Virus record (IMG/VR): IMGVR_UViG_3300021379_001015
Span: 1-48,804 of that record
Reading direction: 5' to 3' (one strand)
Length of the DNA stretch: 48,804 nt
Source: a virus
Shown: in pieces, positions 36,353 to 44,018 of the stretch
Position numbering within the stretch: position 1 is the first letter of the stretch
How the letters are laid out: the number at the start of each line of letters is the position of its first letter
The notes under the pieces: generated by a model
What the model was told of the DNA's origin: nothing
Seen by the model: the letters and a program-made list of their open reading frames with translations, nothing else
Databases searched by the model: none
Program-made: the position numbers and the translations under genes

Positions 36353-36380
36353 AATATAGCATATACAAAATAAAAGTCAA
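36353..36380 (-). promoter_or_regulatory. Sigma70 promoter with extended -10 for the orphan RNA
   Basis: On the minus strand TTGACT (36375-36380) and TATATT (36353-36358) are separated by 16 nt, with TGC directly before the -10 (extended -10). The predicted start is about 36346-36348. It differs from the T4-type late promoters elsewhere, suggesting early or constitutive expression by host holoenzyme. Confidence 0.75.
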
Positions 36381-36385
36381 CCTCT

Positions 36386-36580
36386 TTATTCAACTTTTTT
36401 TAAATTTTCTGCATGTTTTCTGCCATTTTTTTCTACTGGTTCGTATTCAACTCTATCGCCCAATTTCAAATTATGTTCTTTTTTTCTGAACAAAACATCA
36501 GTCCTATTTTGTCCCCATTCGTCGGGACGTATTAATCCGTGAATACCAATAAATTTATAAACTTGTCCTGTGACTATCAT
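36386..36580 (-). CDS. Cold-shock-domain-like protein
   Basis: The 64-aa protein has the length and strand order of CspA-family proteins: TGQVYKFIGIHGLIRPDE (strands 1-2, RNP1 position), DVLFRKKE (RNP2 position, corresponding to DVFVHF), LKLGDRVEYEPVEKNGRKHAENLKKV (strands 4-5, like G-Q-x-V-x-F..G-x-x-A-x-N-V). The aromatic RNA-binding residues of classic CspA are only partly kept, so nucleic-acid binding is likely but modified. It could act as an RNA chaperone or antiterminator. Its start overlaps the MetF-like stop (TAATG), and it lies right before the promoter of the orphan RNA, a suggestive pairing without proof. Confidence 0.75.
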   Translation of the reverse strand: MIVTGQVYKFIGIHGLIRPDEWGQNRTDVLFRKKEHNLKLGDRVEYEPVEKNGRKHAENLKKVE

Positions 36581-37278
36581 TACATCATCTCCAGTTGTAA
36601 TAGTGTTTGATCTAACTTGCCAAAGTTATACAAGTGTATGGGATTATTTCTTAAATCTCTAACAAACTTTACAGTGTTAAATCCTTTTGTATTAACATAA
36701 GTTAAACCTCGTAAATTGCCTACAGCATACGACACGCTATCAGTAAGTCCGCATAACTTTGCATACTTCCAAAGTCCTTCTAGTGTGCAATTAGTTGCTA
36801 TGCCAAAACGTGTTTTCTTTTCCCATTGGTTTAATAATCTTGGATTAAAACATAATTGACTTATACCGCCTTTGAAGTGCATGTATTTTGTAAAAGCCAT
36901 ATTTGCATATGTTTCTGCTTGAGGATATACACCGCAGTACATATCAAATCCATAATCTTCTATTGCATCTTTTACTTCATAAAAAGTTTGATACACTTTG
37001 CCTTCGTATGTGCTACCGCCAATTAACAAAACTTTGTCAATACCTGCTTTACGCATTGCAATACAGTTTTCGTGTAATTCACTTTCACTTTGTAAATTAC
37101 GTGCTGCAATATGCGCAACTGCTTTTGCACTACCTGCTTGTTGATTTAGTTCAATTGCAGCATCTTTAATACGAGACAAATCGGTTTTAGGCAAATGTGT
37201 AATACTTACACTAGTTGCTGTGTCAACTGCATATTGACTTAATTTTTGTTTTGGAGTTTTTTCTACACTTATGTCCAT
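36580..37278 (-). CDS. MetF-like (methylenetetrahydrofolate reductase family) protein
   Basis: The 232-aa protein resembles the MTHFR TIM barrel: VSITHLPKTDLSRIKDAA (strand 1 and helix), AVAHIAARNLQSESELHENC (the conserved H-I/L-T-A/C-R-x-x-x-x-x-E-L block), AGIDKVLLIGGS (strand 4, where MetF has LRGD), then a YPQAETY segment like the family's H-P-E motif, and FKGGISQLCFNPRL (like G-A-x-x-x-x-T-Q). It is shorter than E. coli MetF (296 aa). The catalytic Glu of strand 1 and the Asp of RGD are not obviously present, so it may be a divergent folate-binding or demethylation enzyme. As an auxiliary metabolic gene it could alter one-carbon flux in the host. Confidence 0.7.
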   Translation of the reverse strand: MDISVEKTPKQKLSQYAVDTATSVSITHLPKTDLSRIKDAAIELNQQAGSAKAVAHIAARNLQSESELHENCIAMRKAGIDKVLLIGGSTYEGKVYQTFYEVKDAIEDYGFDMYCGVYPQAETYANMAFTKYMHFKGGISQLCFNPRLLNQWEKKTRFGIATNCTLEGLWKYAKLCGLTDSVSYAVGNLRGLTYVNTKGFNTVKFVRDLRNNPIHLYNFGKLDQTLLQLEMM

Positions 37279-37293
37279 AATGTAGTTATCATA

Positions 37294-37319
37294 AAAATAG
37301 GCCCCGTAGGGCCTATTTT
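37294..37319 (-). terminator. Terminator after gp23 with an 11-bp stem and UACG tetraloop
   Basis: AAAATAGGCCC (37294-37304) and GGGCCTATTTT (37309-37319) pair perfectly around four bases. On the minus strand the loop is C-UACG-G, a UNCG-type very stable tetraloop, and the stem runs into TTTTTAT. It ends the head operon after gp23. Confidence 0.85.
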
Positions 37320-37339
37320 AAAACTGTTTAAACTAAAAC

Positions 37340-38518
37340 TTATGAGAAGCTTAGGTTTGCTGCATTTGTCTGTAGGTCGATTAGCGCCAAGTAGTCGGCT
37401 GCGTTACCTAGAGACGATGCTGTGTTTGATAGCTCAACATAACCATAACGTGTCATAAATGATACTGTTGGTTCGAATGTTGATGGATCAAGAACAACAC
37501 CTGAAGACATTAGTGGGATGTATGGGCAGTAGAACGCTGCTGCGTCTGACTCGCTTGTACCTTTGTATCCAACTAGGATGTCGTCGTTTGCTGCATATGT
37601 GTTTACATACACTTTCATTGCGCCATTCAATGTACCAACCATTTTTGTGTTTGTTGGTGCTTCAAATGTGCCTTCTGTTGTACGTGCAAATGCAGAAGTT
37701 GTTGCAGATTGTAGGATTGTCAATGTTGTTGGTGAAACAACTGCCCAGTTACCAGCACCGCGGCGAGTACGCTGAGCGATTCTGTTTGCTGCACGGTTGA
37801 CTAGAACTGCTAGAGCAGCATGTTCGTCACCTACGAATGTTGCAGTACCTGAAACAGCAGCTTGATTGTATGTATCTGATGCTGTACCAGCTAGTGTTGT
37901 TAGAGATGCTAGGACCTCTTGGTCGATCTCTGCTGTGATTTCTTGAGCCAAAGCAGCCATAATTTCTGCTTCAACGTCAATACCGTGCTGTGACTGAGCG
38001 TCTTGAGCAGCTTCAAAGGTCCAACGTGCTGATAGCTTACGTGTTTTCGCTTCTACAGTCTGTTTCAAGATCTGGATGCTTAGTCTGTTTCCAGCTTCAC
38101 CTTCAAGTGCCGCAGTTGCGTCAGCTTTTGCTGTTGTAGCATTACCTGAATATGCTTCTGCGATTTTGAATGGTGATAGTGCTTCTTCACCAGCTACTGC
38201 GCCTGATGCGCCTGAGCCTGCTGTGTCGCTGTAGCGAACACGCAATGTGTGAATCTGACCAACTGGACCAGTCATTGGTTGTACACCAACTAGTTCGTTT
38301 GCAATAACTGTTGGCATAACACGTCTGATCACTGGAAGGATCACACGGTTAAGTGTTGCGATGTTACCGGCAGATGTAGCACCTGCAGTCGCGGTTTCAG
38401 CCAAATACTTACGTGTATTTTCTAATGTTGAAGCCATTACTGCTTTCTTATTGCCTGATAGGCCTTCAAGAAGTGCGCTTTTTGTATCGTGCCAGCGACT
38501 TTCTAATAGTTCTGACAT
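37340..38518 (-). CDS. 23: Major capsid protein (gp23-like)
   Basis: The 392-aa protein has the gp23 pattern: NRVILPVIRRVMPTVIANELVGVQPMTGPVGQIHTLRVRY, then ARKLSARWTFEAAQDAQSQHGIDVEAEIMAALAQEITAEIDQEVL (in part), RTRRGAGNWAVVSP, and a MTRYGYVEL C-terminal strand. It builds the icosahedral-prolate head shell with the HK97 fold. The N-terminal propeptide probably ends after the L-A-E at residues 39-41 (KYLAE before TATAGAT), a typical gp21 site. It is shorter than T4 gp23 (521 aa), lacking T4's large insertion, as in marine relatives. It is the last gene of the head operon, followed by a very stable terminator. Confidence 0.96.
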   Translation of the reverse strand: MSELLESRWHDTKSALLEGLSGNKKAVMASTLENTRKYLAETATAGATSAGNIATLNRVILPVIRRVMPTVIANELVGVQPMTGPVGQIHTLRVRYSDTAGSGASGAVAGEEALSPFKIAEAYSGNATTAKADATAALEGEAGNRLSIQILKQTVEAKTRKLSARWTFEAAQDAQSQHGIDVEAEIMAALAQEITAEIDQEVLASLTTLAGTASDTYNQAAVSGTATFVGDEHAALAVLVNRAANRIAQRTRRGAGNWAVVSPTTLTILQSATTSAFARTTEGTFEAPTNTKMVGTLNGAMKVYVNTYAANDDILVGYKGTSESDAAAFYCPYIPLMSSGVVLDPSTFEPTVSFMTRYGYVELSNTASSLGNAADYLALIDLQTNAANLSFS

Positions 38519-38530
38519 TGGTTTCTCCTC

Positions 38531-39622
38531 TTATAATCCAGCTAAACGCTTTAAGTCAACAACATTGTTGTCTGCGTCTGCTTTGATGTCATTTGATTGT
38601 TCTCTGTTGCCTGTTACTTCTTTGCCTTCTGCTAATACTGCCTTCTTCTTTGCTGGACCTTTACCGTCGATAACTGCCGGTAGGTATTTGTCAAACGCAG
38701 AACGTAGTCTGTCAGTCTGAACTGATTCCAGTAAGTCTACCATAATTTCACGCTGGTCTTTGCTTAATGGCGCAACCATATCGTTAATTGTGTCTTTGCG
38801 TTTAGCACTTTCAGTGATCATTTTGTTTTGATTTGCTTGTGCTTCTGCAAGTTTAATTGCTTTAGCCGCTGCTTCTCTTGCTTCTGCAAGTTGTTTGTCT
38901 TTTGTACCAACAACTTTTAGAAGTTTTGAAGTTTCACTCTTTTCGTTTAGATATGAGTGTTGATATTCGTTAGCAAATGCTTCGAATAACTTACGACCAA
39001 AATCATTTTCACGTGCTGCATCAATATCTTCTTTAAGTGCTGAAATTTCTTTTTTAAGACCTTTAGCAACTGTTTCCGATACCAATTTTGCACTTTTTTC
39101 AATAAAGTCTTTTTTAACTTTATTAACGTGAGCTTTGCCTTCACGTACAAGACGTACTTTTGTTTCGGCAAGATCTTTTTTATCTTCGTAAAACTCTGCA
39201 ATTTCTTTTGCAAGTGACTCTACTACAAACTCTTCTAGGGCAACAAACTTGTCAGCCATTGCTTTTTGATCTGAGTGTAGTTCTTTGATTTCTTTTGCTA
39301 GTGTTTCACTAACAAATGATTTCATTAGATTAGCATTTTTACGCTGTGCAATAGCAAATTTTGCTTTTGCTTCTGCTAATTGCTTGCGATCTTCAGCAAA
39401 CTCTGCAATTTCTTCACTAAGTTTTTCTGTCATCATAGCATCAATGGCTTCAACCATTGTTGTTTTATCATGTTCATACTTTTTAGCAAATTCTTCACGT
39501 AGTTCTGCTGTCGCTTGTAAACGGTTTTCTTTTACTTTAGCGTTCCATGCTTCTTCTAGTTCTGAGCGCACTTCTTCCGATAGTGCTGAATTTTCAAAGA
39601 GTGATTTTAGTGCATCTAACAT
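38531..39622 (-). CDS. 22: Prohead core scaffold protein (gp22-like)
   Basis: The 363-aa protein is charged, helical and almost entirely coiled-coil forming (E/K/A-rich), as expected for the gp22 core scaffold, which is degraded by gp21 during maturation. It contains related helical segments: MKSFVSETLAKEIKELHSDQ, FVVESLAKEIAEFYEDKKD and AKLVSETVAKGLKKEISALKED, suggesting internal duplication. The C-terminus VVDLKRLAGL is like that of other T4-like gp22 proteins. It lies between gp21 and gp23 in the canonical order. Several L-x-E/I-x-E sites could be cut by the protease. T4 gp22 is shorter (269 aa). Confidence 0.88.
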   Translation of the reverse strand: MLDALKSLFENSALSEEVRSELEEAWNAKVKENRLQATAELREEFAKKYEHDKTTMVEAIDAMMTEKLSEEIAEFAEDRKQLAEAKAKFAIAQRKNANLMKSFVSETLAKEIKELHSDQKAMADKFVALEEFVVESLAKEIAEFYEDKKDLAETKVRLVREGKAHVNKVKKDFIEKSAKLVSETVAKGLKKEISALKEDIDAARENDFGRKLFEAFANEYQHSYLNEKSETSKLLKVVGTKDKQLAEAREAAAKAIKLAEAQANQNKMITESAKRKDTINDMVAPLSKDQREIMVDLLESVQTDRLRSAFDKYLPAVIDGKGPAKKKAVLAEGKEVTGNREQSNDIKADADNNVVDLKRLAGL

Positions 39623-39639
39623 TGTCTATCCTCTCCTTG

Positions 39640-40263
39640 TTAGCGGAGTTTGTCTATTATATCTAATAGACTCTCTTTTAAGTATTTCTGTGCCTTTTCG
39701 TCGCCTTGAACTTCCCTTGATGTTTGGAACGCCCTATAACCGCCTCGGCTATTCATAAGATGTTCGTAAATCGGTGTTGGATATGCGCCTGGCGCAGAAG
39801 GTTGCGCCACAACGTCTACTGTGATGATTTCAAAGTCTGATACTTCTCCACCGCCACTTTCGCTTACATTACCAGACCCTCTAGATGAGACACCTAATTT
39901 AACGTTGCTTTCTAGCATTGTTCTAACTAGTTGTCCCATCGGAGTTGGTAGAATTTTTAACTTACCATAACCGTTTGGTCCATCCATCCACATTTCTGTA
40001 ATCATATGGCTTACACGGTCTAAGTTTATATTAAGTCCGTCAGGATGATCAACTTCGCCTAACACTGAATAGCCACCACTAATTTGTTCGTTGAGTGTGG
40101 TGACAGCCCTGCCAATTTCATTAACGGGATATACACGCTGATTTGCGTTGCGTACTCCGCCTTGAATGCAAATACCTTTCATAAAAAGATCTTTACCTTC
40201 GTTAGCAGACTCAACAACAATTCTAGCCTGGTCGAAATTCAGATGTTCGCTTAGTACCTTCAT
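39640..40263 (-). CDS. 21: Prohead core protease (gp21-like)
   Basis: The ATG at complement 40261-40263 is chosen over the TTG immediately before it, giving 207 aa, close to T4 gp21 (212 aa). The fold is that of herpesvirus/HK97-type prohead serine proteases. The catalytic His is H73 in LGEVDHPDG, the Ser is S126 or S127 in GVSSRGSG, and the third acidic residue is probably in DFEIITVDVVAQPSAPGAY. It cleaves the scaffold, core proteins and the gp23 propeptide after L/I-x-E sites. It precedes gp22 by 17 bp, in the standard T4-like order. Confidence 0.95.
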   Translation of the reverse strand: MKVLSEHLNFDQARIVVESANEGKDLFMKGICIQGGVRNANQRVYPVNEIGRAVTTLNEQISGGYSVLGEVDHPDGLNINLDRVSHMITEMWMDGPNGYGKLKILPTPMGQLVRTMLESNVKLGVSSRGSGNVSESGGGEVSDFEIITVDVVAQPSAPGAYPTPIYEHLMNSRGGYRAFQTSREVQGDEKAQKYLKESLLDIIDKLR

Positions 40264-40273
40264 CAATCAGTCC

Positions 40274-41317
40274 TTATTTTGCTCTTTTAGGAGCACCATT
40301 TAAAGGTGAGCCTGCGCTTTTGTCAGCACCTTCTGGCTTGCCTTTTTTCTCGGCACCATGGCCGGGTTGTGACTTCATTGATTTTGAAGCCTTACCGCCT
40401 GGAACGTTTACATTCCCTGCGTTATCTTCTTTCGTTGATGGTGCTGCTAAGCCGCCGGTTGTGCCGCCTGTGTCAGCGTCTCCACCTTTTGCGATATTTG
40501 CAGATGTTCCGCCCATATCGTTTTTACCTGCAACTACTGATTTTGCATTCGCACCATTGTCTCCGCCAATTTTAGAAGCATCTAAGCCGCCGCCGGTGAC
40601 TTTATCTGTGTATTCACGCATAATTTCTGTTTGTGACTTTGGTGCTTTTGACTCTTCTACTTCTTCGTCAGCTGCTTCTTCTACTTCTTCGTCTTCGAAA
40701 GCAATTGCTTCTTCTTCAGCTTCTTCGTCGTCACCTTCTTCTGAATCCATATCCATTGGCATATCATCAGCTGGCTCTTCATCACCTGGCTCTTCGTCGC
40801 CCATCATAGCTTCAAATTCTGCTTTTAGAGCTTCTAGTTCGTCTTCTAGGTCTGCAACACGATCTTCTACATCGCCTTCTTCGTCGCCCATACCCATATC
40901 GTCGTCACCCATTTCTGGTTCCATTGCCATATCTGGATCTTCTACGTCACCCATCATATCGTCTACTGGGTCACCTTCTACTGCGACTTCGTCACCAAAA
41001 AAGTTTTCGTCAACTTCTTCGTCTGCTTCATCTAGATCTTCATCAGCAGCTTCGTCAACTTCTTCGTCAGTTGCTTCGTCTACTTCTTCATCTGTTGCTT
41101 CGTCTAGATCTTCTTCTGATTCATCTACTTCTTCATCTGTAGCTTCATCAACTTCTTCATCAGTTGTTTCTTCTACTTCTTCTTCATCTTCAAGTAGTGA
41201 TTCGTAAATATCTCTTGATTTTTCTACCACGATTTCGTGGAACAATGCTTCTGCACCTTCTCTGTCTTCGTTGACGAGGCGCTCAAGCATTTCTTCAAAC
41301 TTGTTGCGATCAGTCAT
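40274..41317 (-). CDS. 67: Acidic prohead core protein (gp67-type), expanded
   Basis: The ATG at complement 41315-41317, preceded by AAGGAG, is preferred to the TTG at 41338; this gives 347 aa. The N-terminus (FEEMLERLVNEDREGAEALFHEIVVEKSRDIYESLL) parallels T4 gp67 (helix, then ARKLFAEAMAARTIDLI) followed by an acidic tail. T4 gp67 is only about 80 aa. Here residues 50-105 are tandem units of the form DEEVDEAT, followed by further Asp/Glu/Met-rich sequence to about residue 225. A basic, glycine-rich tail follows (ANAKSVVAGKNDMGGTSANI), as I recall in marine relatives. The polyanionic part probably fills the prohead core and is processed by gp21. Confidence 0.78.
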   Translation of the reverse strand: MTDRNKFEEMLERLVNEDREGAEALFHEIVVEKSRDIYESLLEDEEEVEETTDEEVDEATDEEVDESEEDLDEATDEEVDEATDEEVDEAADEDLDEADEEVDENFFGDEVAVEGDPVDDMMGDVEDPDMAMEPEMGDDDMGMGDEEGDVEDRVADLEDELEALKAEFEAMMGDEEPGDEEPADDMPMDMDSEEGDDEEAEEEAIAFEDEEVEEAADEEVEESKAPKSQTEIMREYTDKVTGGGLDASKIGGDNGANAKSVVAGKNDMGGTSANIAKGGDADTGGTTGGLAAPSTKEDNAGNVNVPGGKASKSMKSQPGHGAEKKGKPEGADKSAGSPLNGAPKRAK

Positions 41318-41350
41318 GTCATTCTCCTTTATTGTCAAGGCTGTCTATTA

Positions 41351-41358
41351 TATTTACA
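41351..41358 (-). promoter_or_regulatory. Late promoter of the head operon (TGTAAATA)
   Basis: The minus strand reads TGTAAATATAATAG, a variant of the late 8-mer. It is about 35 nt upstream of the gp67-like ATG, whose ribosome site is AAGGAG. It would drive gp67-gp21-gp22-gp23. Confidence 0.45.
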
Positions 41359-41378
41359 CTTTTTTGAAAATATACGTG

Positions 41379-41406
41379 TAAAATGGGGTCAAAACGGCCC
41401 ATTTTA
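41379..41406 (-). terminator. Hairpin after the glycosyltransferase-like gene
   Basis: TAAAATGGG (41379-41387) pairs perfectly with CCCATTTTA (41398-41406), 4 nt after the end of the upstream minus-strand gene. There is no T run, so it may be a weak terminator or an mRNA-end stabiliser. Confidence 0.55.
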
Positions 41407-41410
41407 TAGT

Positions 41411-42004
41411 TTACTGGAACTTTTTCGCAAAATCTTCTACTGTGATATGCGATAAATTAGATAAATCTTTAAGATGGTCTGGAACGTAATCGTTCTTTGA
41501 CTTTTGTATTCGATAGTATTTAGTCCTTGGAAACTGATTTATACACATCATAGTTTGTCTTTGCCAGTTTCCATAATATGTTGCTCTGTCTTTGGTTCCT
41601 TTGTAATTTTTACTACCTGCATATATGTTGTTTACAAATTCTTTATTTTCACCAATGCCTACATAATCAAATCCTAAAATATAAATTGTCTTATAACCGT
41701 GCTGACTAGCAAGTAATAATGCAGTAGGTCCACTACTCCAACCTTTGTTTGGATCCATTAATTTAACATTAGGTGTACGTTCTGTAAGTTTATTTCTATT
41801 GCTCCATACATTATGTTTGTGTTGATACTGTACATCATTTATTTCGGTAATCATTTTTGTATCTACACAAACTAAATGATCAGGTGCAAACTCTCTGTAC
41901 AAAGCATTGCAGCCATATACTACACCATAATTTTTTAATTTTTGATTATTGATTTCTTTGCGACTAGTACCATTACCTAGTACAAACGCTGTTCTGTTTG
42001 CCAT
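41411..42004 (-). CDS. Sialyltransferase/DUF115-like Rossmann-fold protein
   Basis: The 197-aa protein begins NRTAFVLGNGTSRKEINNQKL, followed by YGVVYGCNALYREFAPDHLVCVD and later GWSSGPTALLLASQHGYKTIYILGFDYVG. The GNG-x-S...L...G-CN-x-x-x-x-x-x-PD-x-x-x-x-D arrangement resembles GT42-type sialyltransferases (CstII) and DUF115 proteins, where GNGPS binds the nucleotide-sugar. The phage protein is shorter and its activity is unproven. It is embedded in the head operon between the gp68-like gene (TAATG overlap) and gp67, an odd place for a sugar enzyme. A small T4-like structural role cannot be excluded. Confidence 0.6.
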   Translation of the reverse strand: MANRTAFVLGNGTSRKEINNQKLKNYGVVYGCNALYREFAPDHLVCVDTKMITEINDVQYQHKHNVWSNRNKLTERTPNVKLMDPNKGWSSGPTALLLASQHGYKTIYILGFDYVGIGENKEFVNNIYAGSKNYKGTKDRATYYGNWQRQTMMCINQFPRTKYYRIQKSKNDYVPDHLKDLSNLSHITVEDFAKKFQ

Positions 42005-42252
42005 TAAACTCCGCCAAGTGCTGCCTGTGCTGCTAATCCGTACATTTGTCTAATATAATTCAAATCTTTGGCTTTTTGGTCTCTATGGGCATCGCTTGCT
42101 TTGCGGGCTCTGTTGATATCTTTAAGAGTCAAACGACTTTTACGTTCATCATCAACTTTAATCACATCGGTATCGTTTTCAGGATCGTATGTTTTATCCT
42201 CTTCCGGTTCCATTGTTTCTTTGTTAAAGTAATATAGTTCTCTTAGTATCAT
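42004..42252 (-). CDS. Small conserved protein between gp20 and gp21 (gp68-type candidate)
   Basis: The 82-aa protein starts MILRELYYFNKETMEPEEDK, has an acidic YDPENDTDVIKVDDERKSRL centre, a KDINRARKASDAHRDQKAKDL helix and ends YIRQMYGLAAQAALGG. I recall close relatives at this exact place, just after the portal gene, in marine T4-like phages; in T4 the small core proteins gp67 and gp68 occupy it. The function is probably prohead core or portal-associated. It overlaps the downstream gene by TAATG and starts 9 nt after the portal gene. Confidence 0.7.
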   Translation of the reverse strand: MILRELYYFNKETMEPEEDKTYDPENDTDVIKVDDERKSRLTLKDINRARKASDAHRDQKAKDLNYIRQMYGLAAQAALGGV

Positions 42253-42260
42253 ATTATTAT

Positions 42261-44018
42261 TTATATAGTTTGTGCTGTTTCTTCTCCACCGCCGCCGAGG
42301 TCGCCGAGGTCGTCTTCTGTGTTTGTATCTACACCTTCGCCTGTGCCGCCATCAATGCCGCCAGCATCGCCACCTAGATCAGTTTCAATACCACCTAAGT
42401 CGCCTGCAAGGTCAGCACCACTAAGTCCTGCGCCTCGCATTTCTCCTGCCATATCGTCTGTAACTAGATCTGTTAAGTTTTCATCATTTTCTTCTTGCCA
42501 TAAACGTTCATTCTCTGCAATCTCTTCTTCGCTAAGTCCTAAGAACCTCTGTAATGCAAATCTATTTGAAATATAAGGCACTGCTGCCATACTTGTAAAT
42601 GTACTAATACGATTGTTATCAAGTTCTGCTTGTCTGTATGCTGCAAAGTTTTGTGGAGGTGTTAGCCTCAAATCAAACATACTAAAGTCTATGTTTGCGC
42701 CTTTGCTTTGTAAGAATAGTTTGAACTCTTTGTTGAAGTCTTCTTCAACCATGGATTGCAAACGTTCGCAATATTTGTTGAAGCGTAGTTCTTGTATATA
42801 GGCAGTACCCACACGTCCATCATTATACTGTGAAGCGCCGTCATCTGCTCCAGTTGGTAAGTACGAACTTGGGATACGTAAGCCGCGTACCAACTTATTA
42901 GTAAAGTATCTAAGGTCATCAATCTCTCCTAGGTTAGTACCGCCTGGTAGAGTCTCAACTTTTGATCCACGCCCTTCAGCAGTTTGTGGAAAGAAGTAAT
43001 CTTCGTTGATTGACAGTGGATTATATGAACTGTCTATAACATTTGTGCCACCACCTGTCTTGGATGGGATTCGTCTTTGATGTATTTCCGTTTTTACACG
43101 CTCCACAAACTGCATAGCAAGGTGTGAAGGCATATTGCCCACATCAACGTAGAATACTCTGCGCTCTGGCGCACGTTGGACACGATAGATAATAATCGCA
43201 TCTTCTAATAATTCTTTTTGCTTGTATACTTTAAAAATACTTTCTAGTAGGCTGTTACCAAATGGATAGTTTTGATCAAGTCCTTCACTCATGCTCAAAT
43301 GCAATACGTGATTAGCATCTACATAAGTTTCGTCGTGTTCTTGTGCAAATCTACTGGTGTTACCACTTGGTGTATGATTGCCACCAGTCATACCTTGTTG
43401 TTTAACTTGCTGATAACCGTTGGTGCCACCTGGACCGTAACTGTTTTGTGTGTTAAGCGGTGTTGCTTCTAATGCTTCAAATGCAAAGTTTAGATTTTTA
43501 ACAACATACTGCTCAGGCTTTTTGCCTTCGCTTTCGTTTACAATAATTTTTGTAACTTGGCTAGGATCTACATGGAACAATTTTTGTGTTTCTGGATCAC
43601 GGATAAAGAATTGATCGCCATATTTGAATGCATTGCGGATAGTTCTAAACATACGTGTTTCAAACTTGTTTAGTTTGCACCACTGCTGCAAATATTGTCC
43701 AATAACCTGTATTTCACTGTTAGTAGGATTGCCTTTAAAATCTAATTTAAAATGTGTATCGTTTGATTTATTTTTTTGTGTGCAAAATTCTGCAAGTATA
43801 TCTAGTGCAGCATTAACTTCTGAATCACTGTCCATTGTGTTGTATTGATTGTAACGTTCAATACGATTAGGTGATCCAACATATACGTCTGGAAGGTGTG
43901 AGGAATAGTTAGCAGCAGCAGGGCCAACGCCGTTGTTACCTTTTAAACTAAATGGTGAATATCCACCATTTCTATTATCCGCAGTTGGAACTGGAGTAAA
44001 ATATTTCTTCCAACTCAT
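42261..44018 (-). CDS. 20: Portal vertex protein (gp20-like)
   Basis: The 585-aa protein is a clear T4-like portal: VYVGSPNRIERYNQYNTMDSDSEVNAALDILAEFCTQ, RNAFKYGDQFFIRDPETQKL, then LEDAIIIYRVQRAPERRVFYVDVGNMPSHLAMQFVERVK, and SYNPLSINEDYFFPQTAEGRGSKVETLPGG, with IPSSYLP and NKYCERLQSMVEEDFNKEF. The dodecameric portal nucleates prohead assembly and is the packaging channel. The C-terminal about 70 residues are acidic and glycine-rich (DLGGIETDLGG type). It starts immediately after the tape measure stop (TAA adjacent to ATG), so the two are coupled. Confidence 0.97.
   Translation of the reverse strand: MSWKKYFTPVPTADNRNGGYSPFSLKGNNGVGPAAANYSSHLPDVYVGSPNRIERYNQYNTMDSDSEVNAALDILAEFCTQKNKSNDTHFKLDFKGNPTNSEIQVIGQYLQQWCKLNKFETRMFRTIRNAFKYGDQFFIRDPETQKLFHVDPSQVTKIIVNESEGKKPEQYVVKNLNFAFEALEATPLNTQNSYGPGGTNGYQQVKQQGMTGGNHTPSGNTSRFAQEHDETYVDANHVLHLSMSEGLDQNYPFGNSLLESIFKVYKQKELLEDAIIIYRVQRAPERRVFYVDVGNMPSHLAMQFVERVKTEIHQRRIPSKTGGGTNVIDSSYNPLSINEDYFFPQTAEGRGSKVETLPGGTNLGEIDDLRYFTNKLVRGLRIPSSYLPTGADDGASQYNDGRVGTAYIQELRFNKYCERLQSMVEEDFNKEFKLFLQSKGANIDFSMFDLRLTPPQNFAAYRQAELDNNRISTFTSMAAVPYISNRFALQRFLGLSEEEIAENERLWQEENDENLTDLVTDDMAGEMRGAGLSGADLAGDLGGIETDLGGDAGGIDGGTGEGVDTNTEDDLGDLGGGGEETAQTI

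Noticed and set aside
40320-41207. Long plus-strand reading frame rich in serine opposite the gp67-type gene
   Set aside because: It is the antisense shadow of the D/E-rich repeats (complement of GAA/GAT codons), with no ribosome site and no homology-like motifs.
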